Shown piece after piece: positions 1-9,163 of a DNA stretch of 64,000 bases. Position 1 is the first letter of the stretch. The number at the start of each line of letters is the position of its first letter. The stretch spans positions 2,914,001 through 2,978,000 of the forward strand of contig NZ_CP109027.1 of assembly GCF_036226885.1 (NCBI RefSeq), in the 5' to 3' direction. The notes beneath the pieces are model-generated. The model was not told the DNA's origin. It worked only from the letters and a program-made list of their open reading frames with translations, and ran no database searches. Source of the DNA: Streptomyces sp. NBC_00663 (lineage in GTDB: Bacteria > Actinomycetota > Actinomycetes > Streptomycetales > Streptomycetaceae). Made by a program: the position numbers and the translations under genes.

Positions 1-32
1 TCCACCAGGACGGAGAGCGTGTGCTTGGACAT
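1..32 (-). CDS. ilvN: Acetolactate synthase small subunit, 5' end only
   Basis: Only the first ten codons lie in the window; they read MSKHTLSVLV, the typical start of actinobacterial IlvN, the ACT-domain regulatory subunit that gives valine feedback control to the IlvB catalytic subunit. The ATG is at 32-30, 20 bp after the ilvB stop, with a purine-rich GAGAGAG ribosome site before it. The gene continues off the left edge. Its place directly after ilvB fits the usual ilvB-ilvN-ilvC operon, though ilvC is not visible. Confidence 0.85.
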   Translation of the reverse strand, partial: MSKHTLSVLV

Positions 33-52
33 GATCTTTACGTCTCTCTCGC

Positions 53-1906
53 TCAGTCGTCTTCGTTGTCGCCGAAGTCGGGGCGGACGTCCCGGGCGGC
101 CATGATCTCGTCGTTGGAGGTGCCGGCGGCGACCATCGGCCACACCATGGCGTCCTCGTGGACGATGAAGTCGACGACGACCGGGCGGTCGTTGATGGAG
201 TTCGCCTCTTCGATGACCTTGTCGAGGTCGGCCGGGTCCTCGCAGCGGATCGCGTAGCAGCCCATGGCCTCCGACAGCTTCACGAAGTCGGGGACGCGGG
301 TGCCGCGGGCGTCCGGGTTGACGTCCTCGGGGCCGCTGTGGAGCACGGTGTTGGAGTACCGCTGGTTGTAGAAGAGGGTCTGCCACTGGCGGACCATCCC
401 GAGGGCGCCGTTGTTGATGATGGCGACCTTGATCGGGATGTTGTTCAGGGCGCAGGTGGTGAGTTCCTGGTTGGTCATCTGGAAGCAGCCGTCGCCGTCG
501 ATCGCCCAGACCGTCTGGTCCGGCGCGCCGGCCTTGGCGCCCATCGCGGCCGGGACCGCGTAGCCCATGGTTCCGGCGCCGCCGGAGTTCAGCCAGGTGG
601 CGGGCTTCTCGTACTGGACGTAGTGCGCGGCCCACATCTGGTGCTGGCCGACGCCCGCGGCGAAGATCGTGCCCTCGGGCGCGAGCTGCCCGATGCGCTC
701 GATGACCTGCTGCGGGGAGAGCGTGCCGTCGCTCGGGTGGTCGTAGCCCAGCGGGTAGGTCTCGCGCCAGCGGTTGAGGTCCTTCCACCAGGCGGTGTAA
801 TCGCCCTGGTGGCCCTCGCTGTGCTCCTTCTGCACGGCCTGGACCAGGTCGGCGATGACCTCACGGGCGTCACCGACGATCGGCACGTCCGCGGTGCGGT
901 TCTTGCCGATCTCCGCGGGGTCGATGTCGGCGTGGACGATCTTGGCGTACGGGGCGAAGCTGTCCAGCTTGCCGGTGACGCGGTCGTCGAAGCGGGCTCC
1001 GAGGGCGACGATCAGGTCGGCCTTCTGCAACGCGGTGACGGCGGTGACCGCACCGTGCATGCCCGGCATTCCCACGTGCAGCGGGTGGCTGTCGGGGAAT
1101 GCGCCGAGCGCCATCAGGGTGGTGGTGACGGGCGCTCCGGTGAGTTCTGCGAGGACCTTCAGCTCGGCGGTGGCCTGGGCCTTGATGACGCCGCCGCCGA
1201 CGTAGAGGACGGGCCGCTTGGCGGCCGTGATGAGCTTCGCGGCCTCGCGGATCTGCTTGGCGTGCGGCTTGATCACCGGGCGGTAGCCGGGCAGGTCCAT
1301 GACCGGCGGCCAGGAGAACGTGGTCTGCGCCTGGAGGATGTCCTTGGGGATGTCCACCAGCACCGGGCCGGGGCGGCCGGTGGAGGCGATGTGGAACGCC
1401 TGCGCGATGGTCCGCGGGATGTCCTCGGCCTTGGTGACCAGGAAGCTGTGCTTGGTGATCGGCATCGTGATGCCGACGATGTCCGCCTCCTGGAAGGCGT
1501 CCGTGCCGATCGCCTTCGAGACCACCTGGCCGGTGATCGCCACGAGCGGCACCGAGTCCATGTTCGCGTCCGCGATCGGGGTCACCAGGTTGGTCGCGCC
1601 CGGCCCCGAGGTCGCCATGCAGACACCGACCTTGCCGGTGGCCTGCGCGTAACCCGTGGCCGCGTGACCGGCGCCCTGCTCGTGGCGGACCAGGACGTGA
1701 CGCACCCGGGTGGAGTCCATCATCGGGTCGTACGCCGGCAGGATCGTGCCGCCGGGGATACCGAATACCGTGTCGACGCCGACCTCTTCAAGCGAACGGA
1801 TGAGCGACTTCGCGCCCGTGACGCTCTCGGGAGGGGACTGCTGTCCTCCGGATCGGGGCCGCGGCTGCGGATGGTGGGCCCCGGTGGCCTGCTCGGTCAT
1901 CGTCAT
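53..1906 (-). CDS. ilvB: Acetolactate synthase large (catalytic) subunit
   Basis: The 617-residue protein condenses two pyruvates to acetolactate (valine/leucine route) or pyruvate with 2-oxobutyrate (isoleucine route) using thiamine diphosphate, Mg2+ and FAD. The N-terminal pyrimidine-binding domain carries the catalytic-glutamate segment [14 protein letters not shown], and the C-terminal domain carries the ThDP motif beginning [12 protein letters not shown] and closing with the NN pair of AIINN. Length is normal for the family. The ATG at 1906 follows GAGAAGAG; a second in-frame ATG lies 6 nt downstream. It is transcribed with ilvN and preceded by an attenuator (terminator at 1980-2013, leader peptide at 2054-2095), so expression should respond to charged branched-chain tRNAs. 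Confidence 0.96.
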   Translation of the reverse strand: MTMTEQATGAHHPQPRPRSGGQQSPPESVTGAKSLIRSLEEVGVDTVFGIPGGTILPAYDPMMDSTRVRHVLVRHEQGAGHAATGYAQATGKVGVCMATSGPGATNLVTPIADANMDSVPLVAITGQVVSKAIGTDAFQEADIVGITMPITKHSFLVTKAEDIPRTIAQAFHIASTGRPGPVLVDIPKDILQAQTTFSWPPVMDLPGYRPVIKPHAKQIREAAKLITAAKRPVLYVGGGVIKAQATAELKVLAELTGAPVTTTLMALGAFPDSHPLHVGMPGMHGAVTAVTALQKADLIVALGARFDDRVTGKLDSFAPYAKIVHADIDPAEIGKNRTADVPIVGDAREVIADLVQAVQKEHSEGHQGDYTAWWKDLNRWRETYPLGYDHPSDGTLSPQQVIERIGQLAPEGTIFAAGVGQHQMWAAHYVQYEKPATWLNSGGAGTMGYAVPAAMGAKAGAPDQTVWAIDGDGCFQMTNQELTTCALNNIPIKVAIINNGALGMVRQWQTLFYNQRYSNTVLHSGPEDVNPDARGTRVPDFVKLSEAMGCYAIRCEDPADLDKVIEEANSINDRPVVVDFIVHEDAMVWPMVAAGTSNDEIMAARDVRPDFGDNEDD

Positions 1907-1979
1907 TCTCTTCTCGATGCTGAGGGTTTTTGCGAGGTTCGTACGTTTTAAGCGGTTTTACGCTCAGTGCCTGTGCAAC

Positions 1980-2013
1980 AAAAAACCCCTCGTGCCGTAA
2001 GGCAAGCGAGGGG
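1980..2013 (-). terminator. Attenuator terminator upstream of ilvB
   Basis: On the minus strand CCCCTCG (2013-2007) pairs with CGAGGGG (1992-1986), with an inner GCC/GGC pairing, and is followed at once by six T residues (1985-1980): a textbook intrinsic terminator. It sits 40 nt after the leader-peptide stop and 73 nt before the ilvB start, so it would cut off most transcripts unless a stalled ribosome changes the upstream fold. A competing perfect 7-bp hairpin (GCTGAGC / GCTCAGC) lies at 2032-2052. Confidence 0.85.
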
Positions 2014-2053
2014 AGCGCGCCGGGAGTGGTCGCTGAGCGGTCGAGGCTCAGCT

Positions 2054-2095
2054 TCAGCCGACGCGCTTTCCAAGTACGAGAATTCGGGTGCGCAT
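2054..2095 (-). CDS. ilvB attenuation leader peptide (13 aa)
   Basis: The 14-codon reading frame encodes MRTRILVLGKRVG and then TGA. The run Ile-Leu-Val-Leu places all three branched-chain amino acids consecutively, as expected for a peptide that senses their charged tRNAs. A strong GGGGGGAGGG ribosome site lies about 8 nt before the ATG. Downstream are a pause-type hairpin (2032-2052) and the terminator at 1980-2013. By analogy with characterised ilv leaders, ribosome stalling at Ile/Leu/Val codons should favour read-through into ilvB. Translation and stalling are inferred; the ORF, ribosome site and hairpins are directly visible. Confidence 0.85.
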   Translation of the reverse strand: MRTRILVLGKRVG

Positions 2096-2128
2096 GGCAT
2101 TGACCCTCCCCCCGGCGCGCACCACGTG

Positions 2129-5100
2129 TCAAGTGGGTGGGACGGGAGTCTCATTATGTGAGCGAAGGGCACTTCCGCCTCCGAGGACAGCGGTTCCGCC
2201 CCCGAGTACGGCGGGGACACCACTTGTGTACACCCCCGCGCCACCCCCCGCGAACGCGGGTTCGGCCGGTCCGTGCGGCACCGGAAAGTGGCCGGAAGTG
2301 AGCGCCCGGCGCAGCCGGTACTCGTCCAGCGGGCCGGAGAACGCCATCCCCTGTCCGTGGGTGCAGCCCATCGCCCGCAACGCCACGACCTGCTCCGGCA
2401 GGTCCACGCCGTCGGCCACGGACTGGAGCCCGAGATCCCCGGCGATCCTGAGCAGCCCGCTGGTGATCTTGTGCAGCCGAGCGGACTCCACCACCCCGTC
2501 GACCAGGCTGCGGTCGAGCTTGAGCACGTCCACGGGGAGTCTGCGCAGGGCGGTGATCGCCGCGTACCCGCTGCCGAAGCCGTCGAGCGCGATCCGGACA
2601 CCGAGCCGCCGCAGGGCGGCCAGCCGGCGCTCCAGCTCGTCCAGGGAGACCCGGGGGTCGGTCTCGGACAGCTCGATCAGCAGGGACCCGGACGGCAGTC
2701 CGTGCCGGGTCAGCAGCGCCTCGATCGAGCCGGGCGGCAGCGACCGGTCGAGGAGCCGGCGGGCACTCATCCGGACCGTCACCGGCACGGACACCCCGGT
2801 CCCGGTGCGCTCGGCGGCCTGCCCCACGGCCTCCTCAAGGATCCAGCGGCCTAGCTCCTGCGTCTTGTCGCTGTCCTCGGCGACCCGCAGGAACTCGGCC
2901 GGCGTGAACAGCACACCCTGCGAGGAACGCCAGCGCGCCTGGGCGGCGACCGACGTGATCCGGCCGTCCTCCAGACAGACCACGGGCTGGTGCAGCAGCG
3001 CGAACTCGCCGTCGTGCAGCGCGGCACGCAGCCGGGTGGCCAGTTCCGCCTTGCGTACGACGTCCTGTTGCATCTGCGGCGCGTACAGCTCGACGCGGCC
3101 CTTTCCGGCCGACTTGGCGCGGTACATCGCCAGGTCGGCGTTGCGCAGGATCTCGCCCGCGCCGAGGCCCGGCTCGGAGAAGGCGACGCCGATGGAGGCG
3201 GCGACCCGGACATCGTTGCCGTCGATGAGATAGGGCTGCGAGAGCGTGATCCTGAGTCGGTCGGCGAGCTCCAGGATGTGGCGTTCCCTGGCGGAGCGGT
3301 CCCGGGTGCCGTCGCCGACGATCAGGGCCGCGAACTCGTCGCCGCCCAGCCGGGAGGCGGTGTCGCCGTACCGGACCGCGTCCTGGAGTCTGCGGGCGGC
3401 CTGGACGAGCAGTTCATCCCCGGCCTGGTGCCCGATCGTGTCGTTGACGGCCTTGAAGCCGTCGAGGTCGATGAAGAGGACGGCTGTGCCGCGGTCGGAG
3501 GAACGGCGGCCGGACAGGGCCTGCTGGACGCGCCTGGTGAACAGGGCGCGGTTGGGCAGGTCGGTGAGCGGGTCGTGCTCGGCGTTGTGCTGGAGCTGCG
3601 CCTGGAGGCGCACCCGCTCGGTCACGTCCCGGCTGTTGAAGATGAGGCCGCCGTGGTGACGGTTGACGGTGGACTCCACGTTGAGCCAGCCGCCGTCGCC
3701 GGACTTGAAGCGGCACTCGATGCGGGTGGTGGGTTCCTCGGGCGGGCTGGCGGCGAGGAAGCGGCGCACCTCGTGCACCACACAGCCCAGGTCCTCCGGA
3801 TGGATGAGATGGGCCAGTTCCGTACCGACGAGTTCCTCGGCGGTGCGTCCGTAGACCCCGGCGGCGGCCGGGGAGACGTAGCGGAGGATGCCGTTGGGCG
3901 CGGCGATCATGATGACGTCGCTGGAACCCTGCACCAGGGAGCGGAAGTGGCTCTCCTTCTGGGCCAGTTCCTGGGTGAGGGTGATGTTGTCGAGCAGCAT
4001 GATGCCCTGGCGCACCACGAGGGCGAGCACGACGGTGCCGCAGGTGAGCAGCACGACGCGGTCGACGCTGCGGCCGTTGAGCACGTTGTAGAGGATGCCC
4101 AGCGTGCACACGGCGGCGGCGAGGTAGGGCGTGAGGGCGGCCAGGGAGCCGGCGATCGGCCGGGCGGCCGGATACCGGCTGTGATCGCCTCCCGGCGGCG
4201 GTGCGGGCGGGTGGTGCTGGACGCCGCCGCGCCGCCTCGGCAGGTGTTCGTGCACCACGCGCGTGTGCGGCTCGTCGTCCGGTTGCCCGGGGCGGGGTGC
4301 GACCCAGGGCGCGTAGGCGAGGAGCAGCGAGCCGGCGAACCAGCCCGCGTCCAGCAGCTGGCCGGAGCGGTAGTTGTTGTGCAGCAGCGGTGAGGTGAAC
4401 AGGGCGTCGCACATCACGGTCAGGGCGAGCGCGCCGATCGCGGTGTTGACCGCGGAGCGGTTGACCGCCGAGCGCCGGAAGTGCAGCGCGAGCACCATGC
4501 TGACCAGGGCGATGTCGAGCAGCGGATAGGCGAGCGACAGCGCGGTGTGCGCGACGCTGGGTCCCTCGGACTTGGCCGCCTGGGCGAGCGCGAGGCTCCA
4601 CGACAGCGTGAGCAGCGAGCCGCCGATCAGCCAGGCGTCGAGCGAGAGACAGACCCAACCGGCCTTCGTCACCGGCCGTTTGGCGAGGACCAGCAGGCCC
4701 ACGATGGCGGGCGGCGCGAAGCACAGGAAGAAGGCGTCGGCGTAACTGGGGCTCGGCACCGGCCGTTCCAGGACGACCTCGTACCACCCCCAGACCAGGT
4801 TGCCGAGGGAGGCCATGGCCGAGGAGAGCGCGAACAGCAGCCAGGCCGGTCGAAAGCGGATACGGCGGCGACGGGCGTAGAGGAAGCAGGACACGGCGGC
4901 GATGCCCGCCGCGGCGCTCAGCCCGAAGTCGCCCATGATCAGGGCCAGTTCGTCCGAACCCCAGCCGAGCGCGGAACCGACGGCGTATCCCGCGCAGATC
5001 AGGGCCAGGACGAGTTGGTGGACCAGGCTCGCCCCGCTGCCGGCGGACGGCGGGCGGGACAGCAGCAACCCTGGCGAAGGCCGGTCCCGGAGCGCTCCGT

Positions 5101-5329
5101 TGAGGGTGGTCGTGGGAGGCGGCGGCGAGCTCACCGGACCCTCCAGGTCCGCTGTGCCCCGGGGTCCAGCGGCTCCCGGGTCGCTGGGTGCGCATGCCTC
5201 TTGCGGCAGCTGTGCCTGCGGTGGTGATGGCTGTGACGGCAGTTGTGGCTGCCGTGGTGACCGCGTCTGCGCGCGGCCGTGTGCCAGGGTCGCCGCCGGC
5301 TGCCCCGCCGCGTCGGATCGTTCGCCCAT
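2129..5329 (-). CDS. Membrane PAS-GGDEF-EAL protein with degenerate EAL site
   Basis: Large (about 1066 aa) cyclic-di-GMP protein. After a disordered Pro/Gln-rich N-terminus come about nine to ten membrane helices, a PAS domain (around ESHFRSLVQGSSDVIMIAAP), a GGDEF domain with intact RLGGDEF near residue 660, and an EAL-type domain. The EAL motif itself reads VAAQARW where active enzymes have xxEALVRW; the DDFGTGY loop reads DGFGSGY, and the late Glu in the AEGVE segment reads ADGVD. The family logic therefore suggests a diguanylate cyclase with an inactive, perhaps ligand-sensing, EAL module. A GTG 30 nt upstream (5359) is an alternative start; neither start has a clear ribosome site. Its stop overlaps the presumed ilvB promoter. 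Confidence 0.9.
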   Translation of the reverse strand: MGERSDAAGQPAATLAHGRAQTRSPRQPQLPSQPSPPQAQLPQEACAPSDPGAAGPRGTADLEGPVSSPPPPTTTLNGALRDRPSPGLLLSRPPSAGSGASLVHQLVLALICAGYAVGSALGWGSDELALIMGDFGLSAAAGIAAVSCFLYARRRRIRFRPAWLLFALSSAMASLGNLVWGWYEVVLERPVPSPSYADAFFLCFAPPAIVGLLVLAKRPVTKAGWVCLSLDAWLIGGSLLTLSWSLALAQAAKSEGPSVAHTALSLAYPLLDIALVSMVLALHFRRSAVNRSAVNTAIGALALTVMCDALFTSPLLHNNYRSGQLLDAGWFAGSLLLAYAPWVAPRPGQPDDEPHTRVVHEHLPRRRGGVQHHPPAPPPGGDHSRYPAARPIAGSLAALTPYLAAAVCTLGILYNVLNGRSVDRVVLLTCGTVVLALVVRQGIMLLDNITLTQELAQKESHFRSLVQGSSDVIMIAAPNGILRYVSPAAAGVYGRTAEELVGTELAHLIHPEDLGCVVHEVRRFLAASPPEEPTTRIECRFKSGDGGWLNVESTVNRHHGGLIFNSRDVTERVRLQAQLQHNAEHDPLTDLPNRALFTRRVQQALSGRRSSDRGTAVLFIDLDGFKAVNDTIGHQAGDELLVQAARRLQDAVRYGDTASRLGGDEFAALIVGDGTRDRSARERHILELADRLRITLSQPYLIDGNDVRVAASIGVAFSEPGLGAGEILRNADLAMYRAKSAGKGRVELYAPQMQQDVVRKAELATRLRAALHDGEFALLHQPVVCLEDGRITSVAAQARWRSSQGVLFTPAEFLRVAEDSDKTQELGRWILEEAVGQAAERTGTGVSVPVTVRMSARRLLDRSLPPGSIEALLTRHGLPSGSLLIELSETDPRVSLDELERRLAALRRLGVRIALDGFGSGYAAITALRRLPVDVLKLDRSLVDGVVESARLHKITSGLLRIAGDLGLQSVADGVDLPEQVVALRAMGCTHGQGMAFSGPLDEYRLRRALTSGHFPVPHGPAEPAFAGGGAGVYTSGVPAVLGGGTAVLGGGSALRSHNETPVPPT
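2153..2158 (-). promoter_or_regulatory. Candidate -10 box for the ilvB leader transcript
   Basis: The minus strand reads CATAAT here (5 of 6 to TATAAT), placing a start near 2146 and leaving about 50 nt before the leader-peptide ATG. I see no convincing -35. The box lies inside the last codons of the neighbouring GGDEF gene, so the ilv promoter would overlap that coding end. Confidence 0.35.
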
Positions 5330-5551
5330 AGGCCGTGCATCGCCCGTCGCCCCCCTCACAGTCTGAAATGTGCGTCCCCGGCGCCGAACGGTGCGCGGCG
5401 CAGCCCCTGTCGGGACGATACACCAGTCTCGTCACTCAGGGACATAGTTCCTCTACGCTCCGTGACGACCAGCGGCGACGTGAGTACGGACCGCGTCCGG
5501 AGGATTGCGGAGGGTACCGGAAGCGGATTTCGCGGTTGTTGCTCGGCAGAT

Positions 5552-6514
5552 CTACTCGCTCGCAGAACCCGTCGTAAGGATCACGTTGCGCAGGGGTTCC
5601 CGGTTCACGAAACGTCCCAACTGGTCCACCAGGAGCCGCTTCGCGCGCGGCAGGAACGCGGACGTGGGTCCGCCGACGTGCGGGCTGATGAGGACGCCCG
5701 GCGCCTGCCAGAGGGGGTGCCCCTTGGGAAGCGGCTCGGGGTCCACCACGTCCAGGGCGGCGGTGATACGGCCGCTCTCCAGCTCGGCGAGGAGCGCCTT
5801 GGTGTCGACGACGCCCCCGCGCGCGACGTTCACGAGGAGGGCGCCGTCCTTCATCCGGGCCAGGAACTCGGCGTTCACCAGGCCGCGGGTGGAGTCGTTC
5901 AGCGGCGTGGAGAGGATGACGACGTCGGCCTCGGGCAGCAGGGCGGGCAGGTCGGTGAGCGGGTGCACCGGTCCGCGCTCCGTGGTGCGCGGGGAGCGCG
6001 CGACGCGCGCCACCCGCGCGACCTCGAACGGTACGAGCCGGTCCTCGATGGCGGCCCCGATGGACCCGTACCCGACGATGAGGACGTTCTTGTCGGCGAG
6101 CGCGGGGCGGAAGTCGCCCTGCCAGTCCTCCTGTTGCTGGGCCCGCACGAATCCGGGGATGCCGCGCAGGGAGGCGAGGGTCAGGGTGAGGGCGAGCTCG
6201 GCGGTGCTCGCCTCGTGCACACCGCGCGCGTTGCACAGCCGTACGCCGGGTGCGAGGTCGGACAGTTGTGCCATGACGTCGTCGACGCCGGCGGTGAGTG
6301 TCTGGACGAGCTGGAGGTTGCGCATCTCCTTCAGCGGGCGGACCTTCACGGGCTGCCGCTTCATGTACGGCACCACGTAGACGACGCAGTCGGCCGGGTC
6401 CCCGGGGAACTCCTGCTCCCCCGTCTCACCCCCGTCCCAGAACAGGTAGTTCGGGCCCTCGGGGAGCCCTGCGATCTCGTCCGGCGGGATGGGGAGCCAT
6501 ACGTCAGCGGTCAT
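5552..6514 (-). CDS. D-isomer-specific 2-hydroxyacid dehydrogenase family protein
   Basis: About 320 residues, the usual length of NAD(P)-dependent 2-hydroxyacid dehydrogenases that interconvert 2-keto acids and D-2-hydroxyacids. The Rossmann motif is VGYGSIG. The catalytic set is present: Arg in NVARGGVVD, Glu in DVVDPEPLP and His in ISPHVGGPT. The substrate cannot be told from sequence. I prefer the ATG at 6514 (MTADVWLP); a GTG two codons upstream (6520) is the alternative and neither has a clear ribosome site. It is divergent from the aldo/keto reductase gene at 6593. Confidence 0.88.
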   Translation of the reverse strand: MTADVWLPIPPDEIAGLPEGPNYLFWDGGETGEQEFPGDPADCVVYVVPYMKRQPVKVRPLKEMRNLQLVQTLTAGVDDVMAQLSDLAPGVRLCNARGVHEASTAELALTLTLASLRGIPGFVRAQQQEDWQGDFRPALADKNVLIVGYGSIGAAIEDRLVPFEVARVARVARSPRTTERGPVHPLTDLPALLPEADVVILSTPLNDSTRGLVNAEFLARMKDGALLVNVARGGVVDTKALLAELESGRITAALDVVDPEPLPKGHPLWQAPGVLISPHVGGPTSAFLPRAKRLLVDQLGRFVNREPLRNVILTTGSASE

Positions 6515-6592
6515 GGTCACGAGGCTATGTCAGGCGTGTGAGCACGCAGAGGTTAGGTTGTGGGGTGCCGGAAGAAGGAAGGTCACGAGCAG

Positions 6593-7591
6593 GTGGAGCG
6601 CAGGACGATCGGCGCGGGGGCACTCGCGGTGGGGGCCGTCGGACTCGGCTGTATGCCGATGAGCTGGGCGTACAGCGGGTCACGGCAGCGGGGCGAGGAG
6701 TCGCTGCGGGCCGTGCACACAGCGCTCGACGCGGGCACGACGCTCCTGGACACGGCCGACATGTACGGCCCGTTCACCAATGAGCTGCTGGTGGGGCGGG
6801 TGTTGAAGGAGCGGCGCGAGGACGCGTTCGTGTCGACCAAGGTCGGCCTGCTGGTGGGCGAGCAGCACATCGTGGCCAACGGCCGTCCCGGCTATGTGAA
6901 GCGGGCGTGCGACGCCTCGCTGCGGCGCCTGCAGACCGATGTCATAGACCTGTACCAGCTGCATCGCGCGGACCCCGAGGTCCCGGTCGAGGAGACCTGG
7001 GGCGCGATGGCGGAGCTGGTGCGGGCCGGAAAGGTGCGGGCGCTGGGGCTGTGCGCGATGGGAGCGCGCGGCGGCCGCCGCTCCGGGGCCCGGCTCTACG
7101 ACGCGACGATCAAGCAGCTCCAGCGGGTGCAGCAGGTCTTCCCGGTGAGCGCGGTGGAGGCGGAGCTGTCGGTGTGGTCGCCGGAGGCGCTGGAGTCGCT
7201 GCTGCCGTGGTGCGAGGCCCGGGGCATCGGCTTCCTGGCGGCGATGCCGCTGGGCAACGGCTTCCTGACCGGCACGCTGACGCCGGGCGAGGGCTTCGAA
7301 CCGGACGACCTGCGCGCCCGCCACCCCCGCTTCACGGCCGAGATGATGGCCGCCAACCAGCCGATCATCGCGGGCCTGCGCCGCGCGGCCACCCGGCACG
7401 GCACGGATGTCACCCCGGCGCAGGTGGCGCTGGCGTGGGTCCTGGCCCAGGGCAGGCACGTGGTGCCGGTGCCGGGCACCAAACAGGAGCGGTGGGCGAG
7501 GGAGAACGCCGGTGCGGCGGGGCTGCGGCTGTCGCCCCAGGACCTGGCCGAGGTGGGGGAGCTGCCGGGGGCGCTGGGGTCGTGGGACTGA
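6593..7591 (+). CDS. Aldo/keto reductase
   Basis: NAD(P)H-dependent (beta/alpha)8-barrel oxidoreductase of about 332 residues. The catalytic tetrad is visible: Asp and Tyr in LDTADMYG, Lys in STKVGLL and His in LYQLHRADP. The C-terminal cofactor segment PVPGTKQERWAREN matches the family. I start at the GTG of VERRTIG (6593), 10 nt after AAGGAAGG; an upstream in-frame start at 6560 adds eleven poorly plausible residues. The gene is divergent from the 2-hydroxyacid dehydrogenase gene. Sequence resembles AKR13-type (YajO/YccK-like) enzymes; the physiological substrate is unknown. Confidence 0.9.
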   Translation: MERRTIGAGALAVGAVGLGCMPMSWAYSGSRQRGEESLRAVHTALDAGTTLLDTADMYGPFTNELLVGRVLKERREDAFVSTKVGLLVGEQHIVANGRPGYVKRACDASLRRLQTDVIDLYQLHRADPEVPVEETWGAMAELVRAGKVRALGLCAMGARGGRRSGARLYDATIKQLQRVQQVFPVSAVEAELSVWSPEALESLLPWCEARGIGFLAAMPLGNGFLTGTLTPGEGFEPDDLRARHPRFTAEMMAANQPIIAGLRRAATRHGTDVTPAQVALAWVLAQGRHVVPVPGTKQERWARENAGAAGLRLSPQDLAEVGELPGALGSWD

Positions 7592-7735
7592 GGTCCCCGG
7601 GCGGCCGGGGCTGAGATCCTGGGGGTGTGAAGCGCTTTCGCGCAGCCTGCTCGCATCGGGTCGTGGAGATCGGGAACCCGCGAGGCGCGAGCGGTGTATG
7701 AAAAGGAGAACCCGCCGCGTCGAAGGGACCAGATC

Positions 7736-8902
7736 GTGCAACGTCGAGTTGTGACGGCCGTGTTGGCCGCGACCACGCTCCTGCTGGCGGCCGGCTGTTC
7801 CTCGGGCGACGGTGAGGACTCCGCCGGTGACGACGCGACTCCGAGCGGTACGCCGTCGAGGTCGGCGTCCTCCCCCACCCAGCGGGCCGCCGAGGAGACA
7901 CCCCCGGCCAAGGGCTCGGTGAAGGTGCTGCGCACGGTCACCACCGGCCTGGACACCCCCTGGGGCCTGGCCCCGCTGCCCGACGGCGATCTGCTCGTCT
8001 CCTCCCGGGACAAGGGCACGATCACCCGGGTCGACACGGAGACCGGCAAGAAGACGGAGCTGGGCGAGGTCCCGGGGGTCTCCCCCGCGGGCGAGGGCGG
8101 TCTCCTGGGCCTGGCCCTCTCCCCCGACTACGCCGCGGACCACATGGTGTACGCCTACTTCAGCTCGGCTTCGGACAACCGCATCGTCCGCATGCTGTAC
8201 GAGGAGAAGAGGCCGTCCGGCGAGCAGCTGGGCGCTCCGGACACGGTCTTCAAGGGCATCCCCAAGGGCTATATCCACAACGGCGGCCGGATCGCCTTCG
8301 GCCCCGACAAGATGCTCTACGCGGGCACCGGCGAGAGCGGCGACACCGGCCTGTCCCAGGACAAGAAGTCCCTCGGCGGCAAGATCCTGCGCCTCACCCC
8401 GGAGGGCGAGCCCGCTCCGGGCAACCCGTTCCCCGACTCCCCCGTGTACTCCTACGGCCACCGCAATGTGCAGGGCCTCGCCTGGGACCGCGAGCAGCGG
8501 CTGTTCGCCTCGGAGTTCGGCCAGGACACATGGGACGAGCTGAACGCGATCAAGCCGGGCGACAACTACGGCTGGCCCGAGGCCGAGGGCAGGTCGGACG
8601 ACTCCGGCTTCCACAACCCGATAGCCCAGTGGGCCACGGACGACGCCTCCCCCAGCGGTATCGCCTACGCGGAGGGCTCGATATGGATGGCGGGCCTCAA
8701 GGGCCAGCGCCTGTGGCGCATCCCGCTGAAGGGCACGGAGGCCTCCGCCGACCCCCAGCCCTTCCTGAAGGGCGAGTACGGCCGGCTGCGCACGGTGGTG
8801 TCGGCGGGCGGCGACAAGCTGTGGCTGGTCACCAGCAACACGGACGGACGGGGGGACCCGAAGGACGGTGACGACCGGATTCTGGAGATCCAGGTGAGCT
8901 GA
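7736..8902 (+). CDS. PQQ-type glucose/sorbosone dehydrogenase lipoprotein
   Basis: A lipoprotein signal is clear: VQRRVVTAVL, then LLLAAGC with the lipidated Cys at residue 21. The mature part is a six-bladed beta-propeller of the soluble glucose dehydrogenase / sorbosone dehydrogenase family, with LDTPWGLAPLPDGDLLVS, the GEGGLLGLALSPDY segment, HNGGRIAFGPD and YGHRNVQGLAWD. Such enzymes oxidise sugars outside the membrane using PQQ; whether this one binds PQQ cannot be told. The GTG at 7736 follows GAAGGGACC by about 7 nt, so the upstream in-frame start at 7694 was rejected. It ends 8 bp from a convergent small gene. Confidence 0.87.
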   Translation: MQRRVVTAVLAATTLLLAAGCSSGDGEDSAGDDATPSGTPSRSASSPTQRAAEETPPAKGSVKVLRTVTTGLDTPWGLAPLPDGDLLVSSRDKGTITRVDTETGKKTELGEVPGVSPAGEGGLLGLALSPDYAADHMVYAYFSSASDNRIVRMLYEEKRPSGEQLGAPDTVFKGIPKGYIHNGGRIAFGPDKMLYAGTGESGDTGLSQDKKSLGGKILRLTPEGEPAPGNPFPDSPVYSYGHRNVQGLAWDREQRLFASEFGQDTWDELNAIKPGDNYGWPEAEGRSDDSGFHNPIAQWATDDASPSGIAYAEGSIWMAGLKGQRLWRIPLKGTEASADPQPFLKGEYGRLRTVVSAGGDKLWLVTSNTDGRGDPKDGDDRILEIQVS

Positions 8903-8910
8903 CCCACTGC

Positions 8911-9126
8911 CTACGCAGAAGGCTCGTCCCGCGTTTCCTCCTGTGTCTCCTCCGGCGTCTCGTCCGGCTCCGGGCGGCGTACGACGACCTTCCCCGACGA
9001 GAGATCTATCGGCCCGTGTCCGGGGTCGCCGTCACCCACGTCGACCCGCGTCAGTTCCAGTCGGTTCTGTTCGTCTCGGGTGTGTTTTCGACCGGGTGCG
9101 AACAGTTCCTCAAAGGGGTTGAACAC
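8911..9126 (-). CDS. Small conserved acidic protein (DUF6191-like)
   Basis: 71 residues beginning MFNPFEELFAPGRKHTRDEQ, then ELTRVDVGDGDPGHGPIDLSSGKVVV, and ending in a Glu/Asp/Pro-rich tail. I recall this layout as the actinobacterial DUF6191 family, which has no assigned function. No signal peptide or membrane segment. It lies between the sugar dehydrogenase (convergent, 8 bp apart) and the LAL regulator (same strand, which ends 37 bp upstream). Confidence 0.7.
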   Translation of the reverse strand: MFNPFEELFAPGRKHTRDEQNRLELTRVDVGDGDPGHGPIDLSSGKVVVRRPEPDETPEETQEETRDEPSA

Positions 9127-9163
9127 AGGACCTCCCTAGGCCGGTCACATCCAGCGTAGAACG

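Noticed and set aside
158..1951. 597-codon open frame antisense to ilvB
   Set aside because: Val/Asp/Gly/Arg shadow of a very well conserved enzyme.
2128..2133. TTGACA on the minus strand as -35 of an ilvB promoter
   Set aside because: No -10 hexamer stands at 16-19 nt downstream; the region there is the leader ribosome site.
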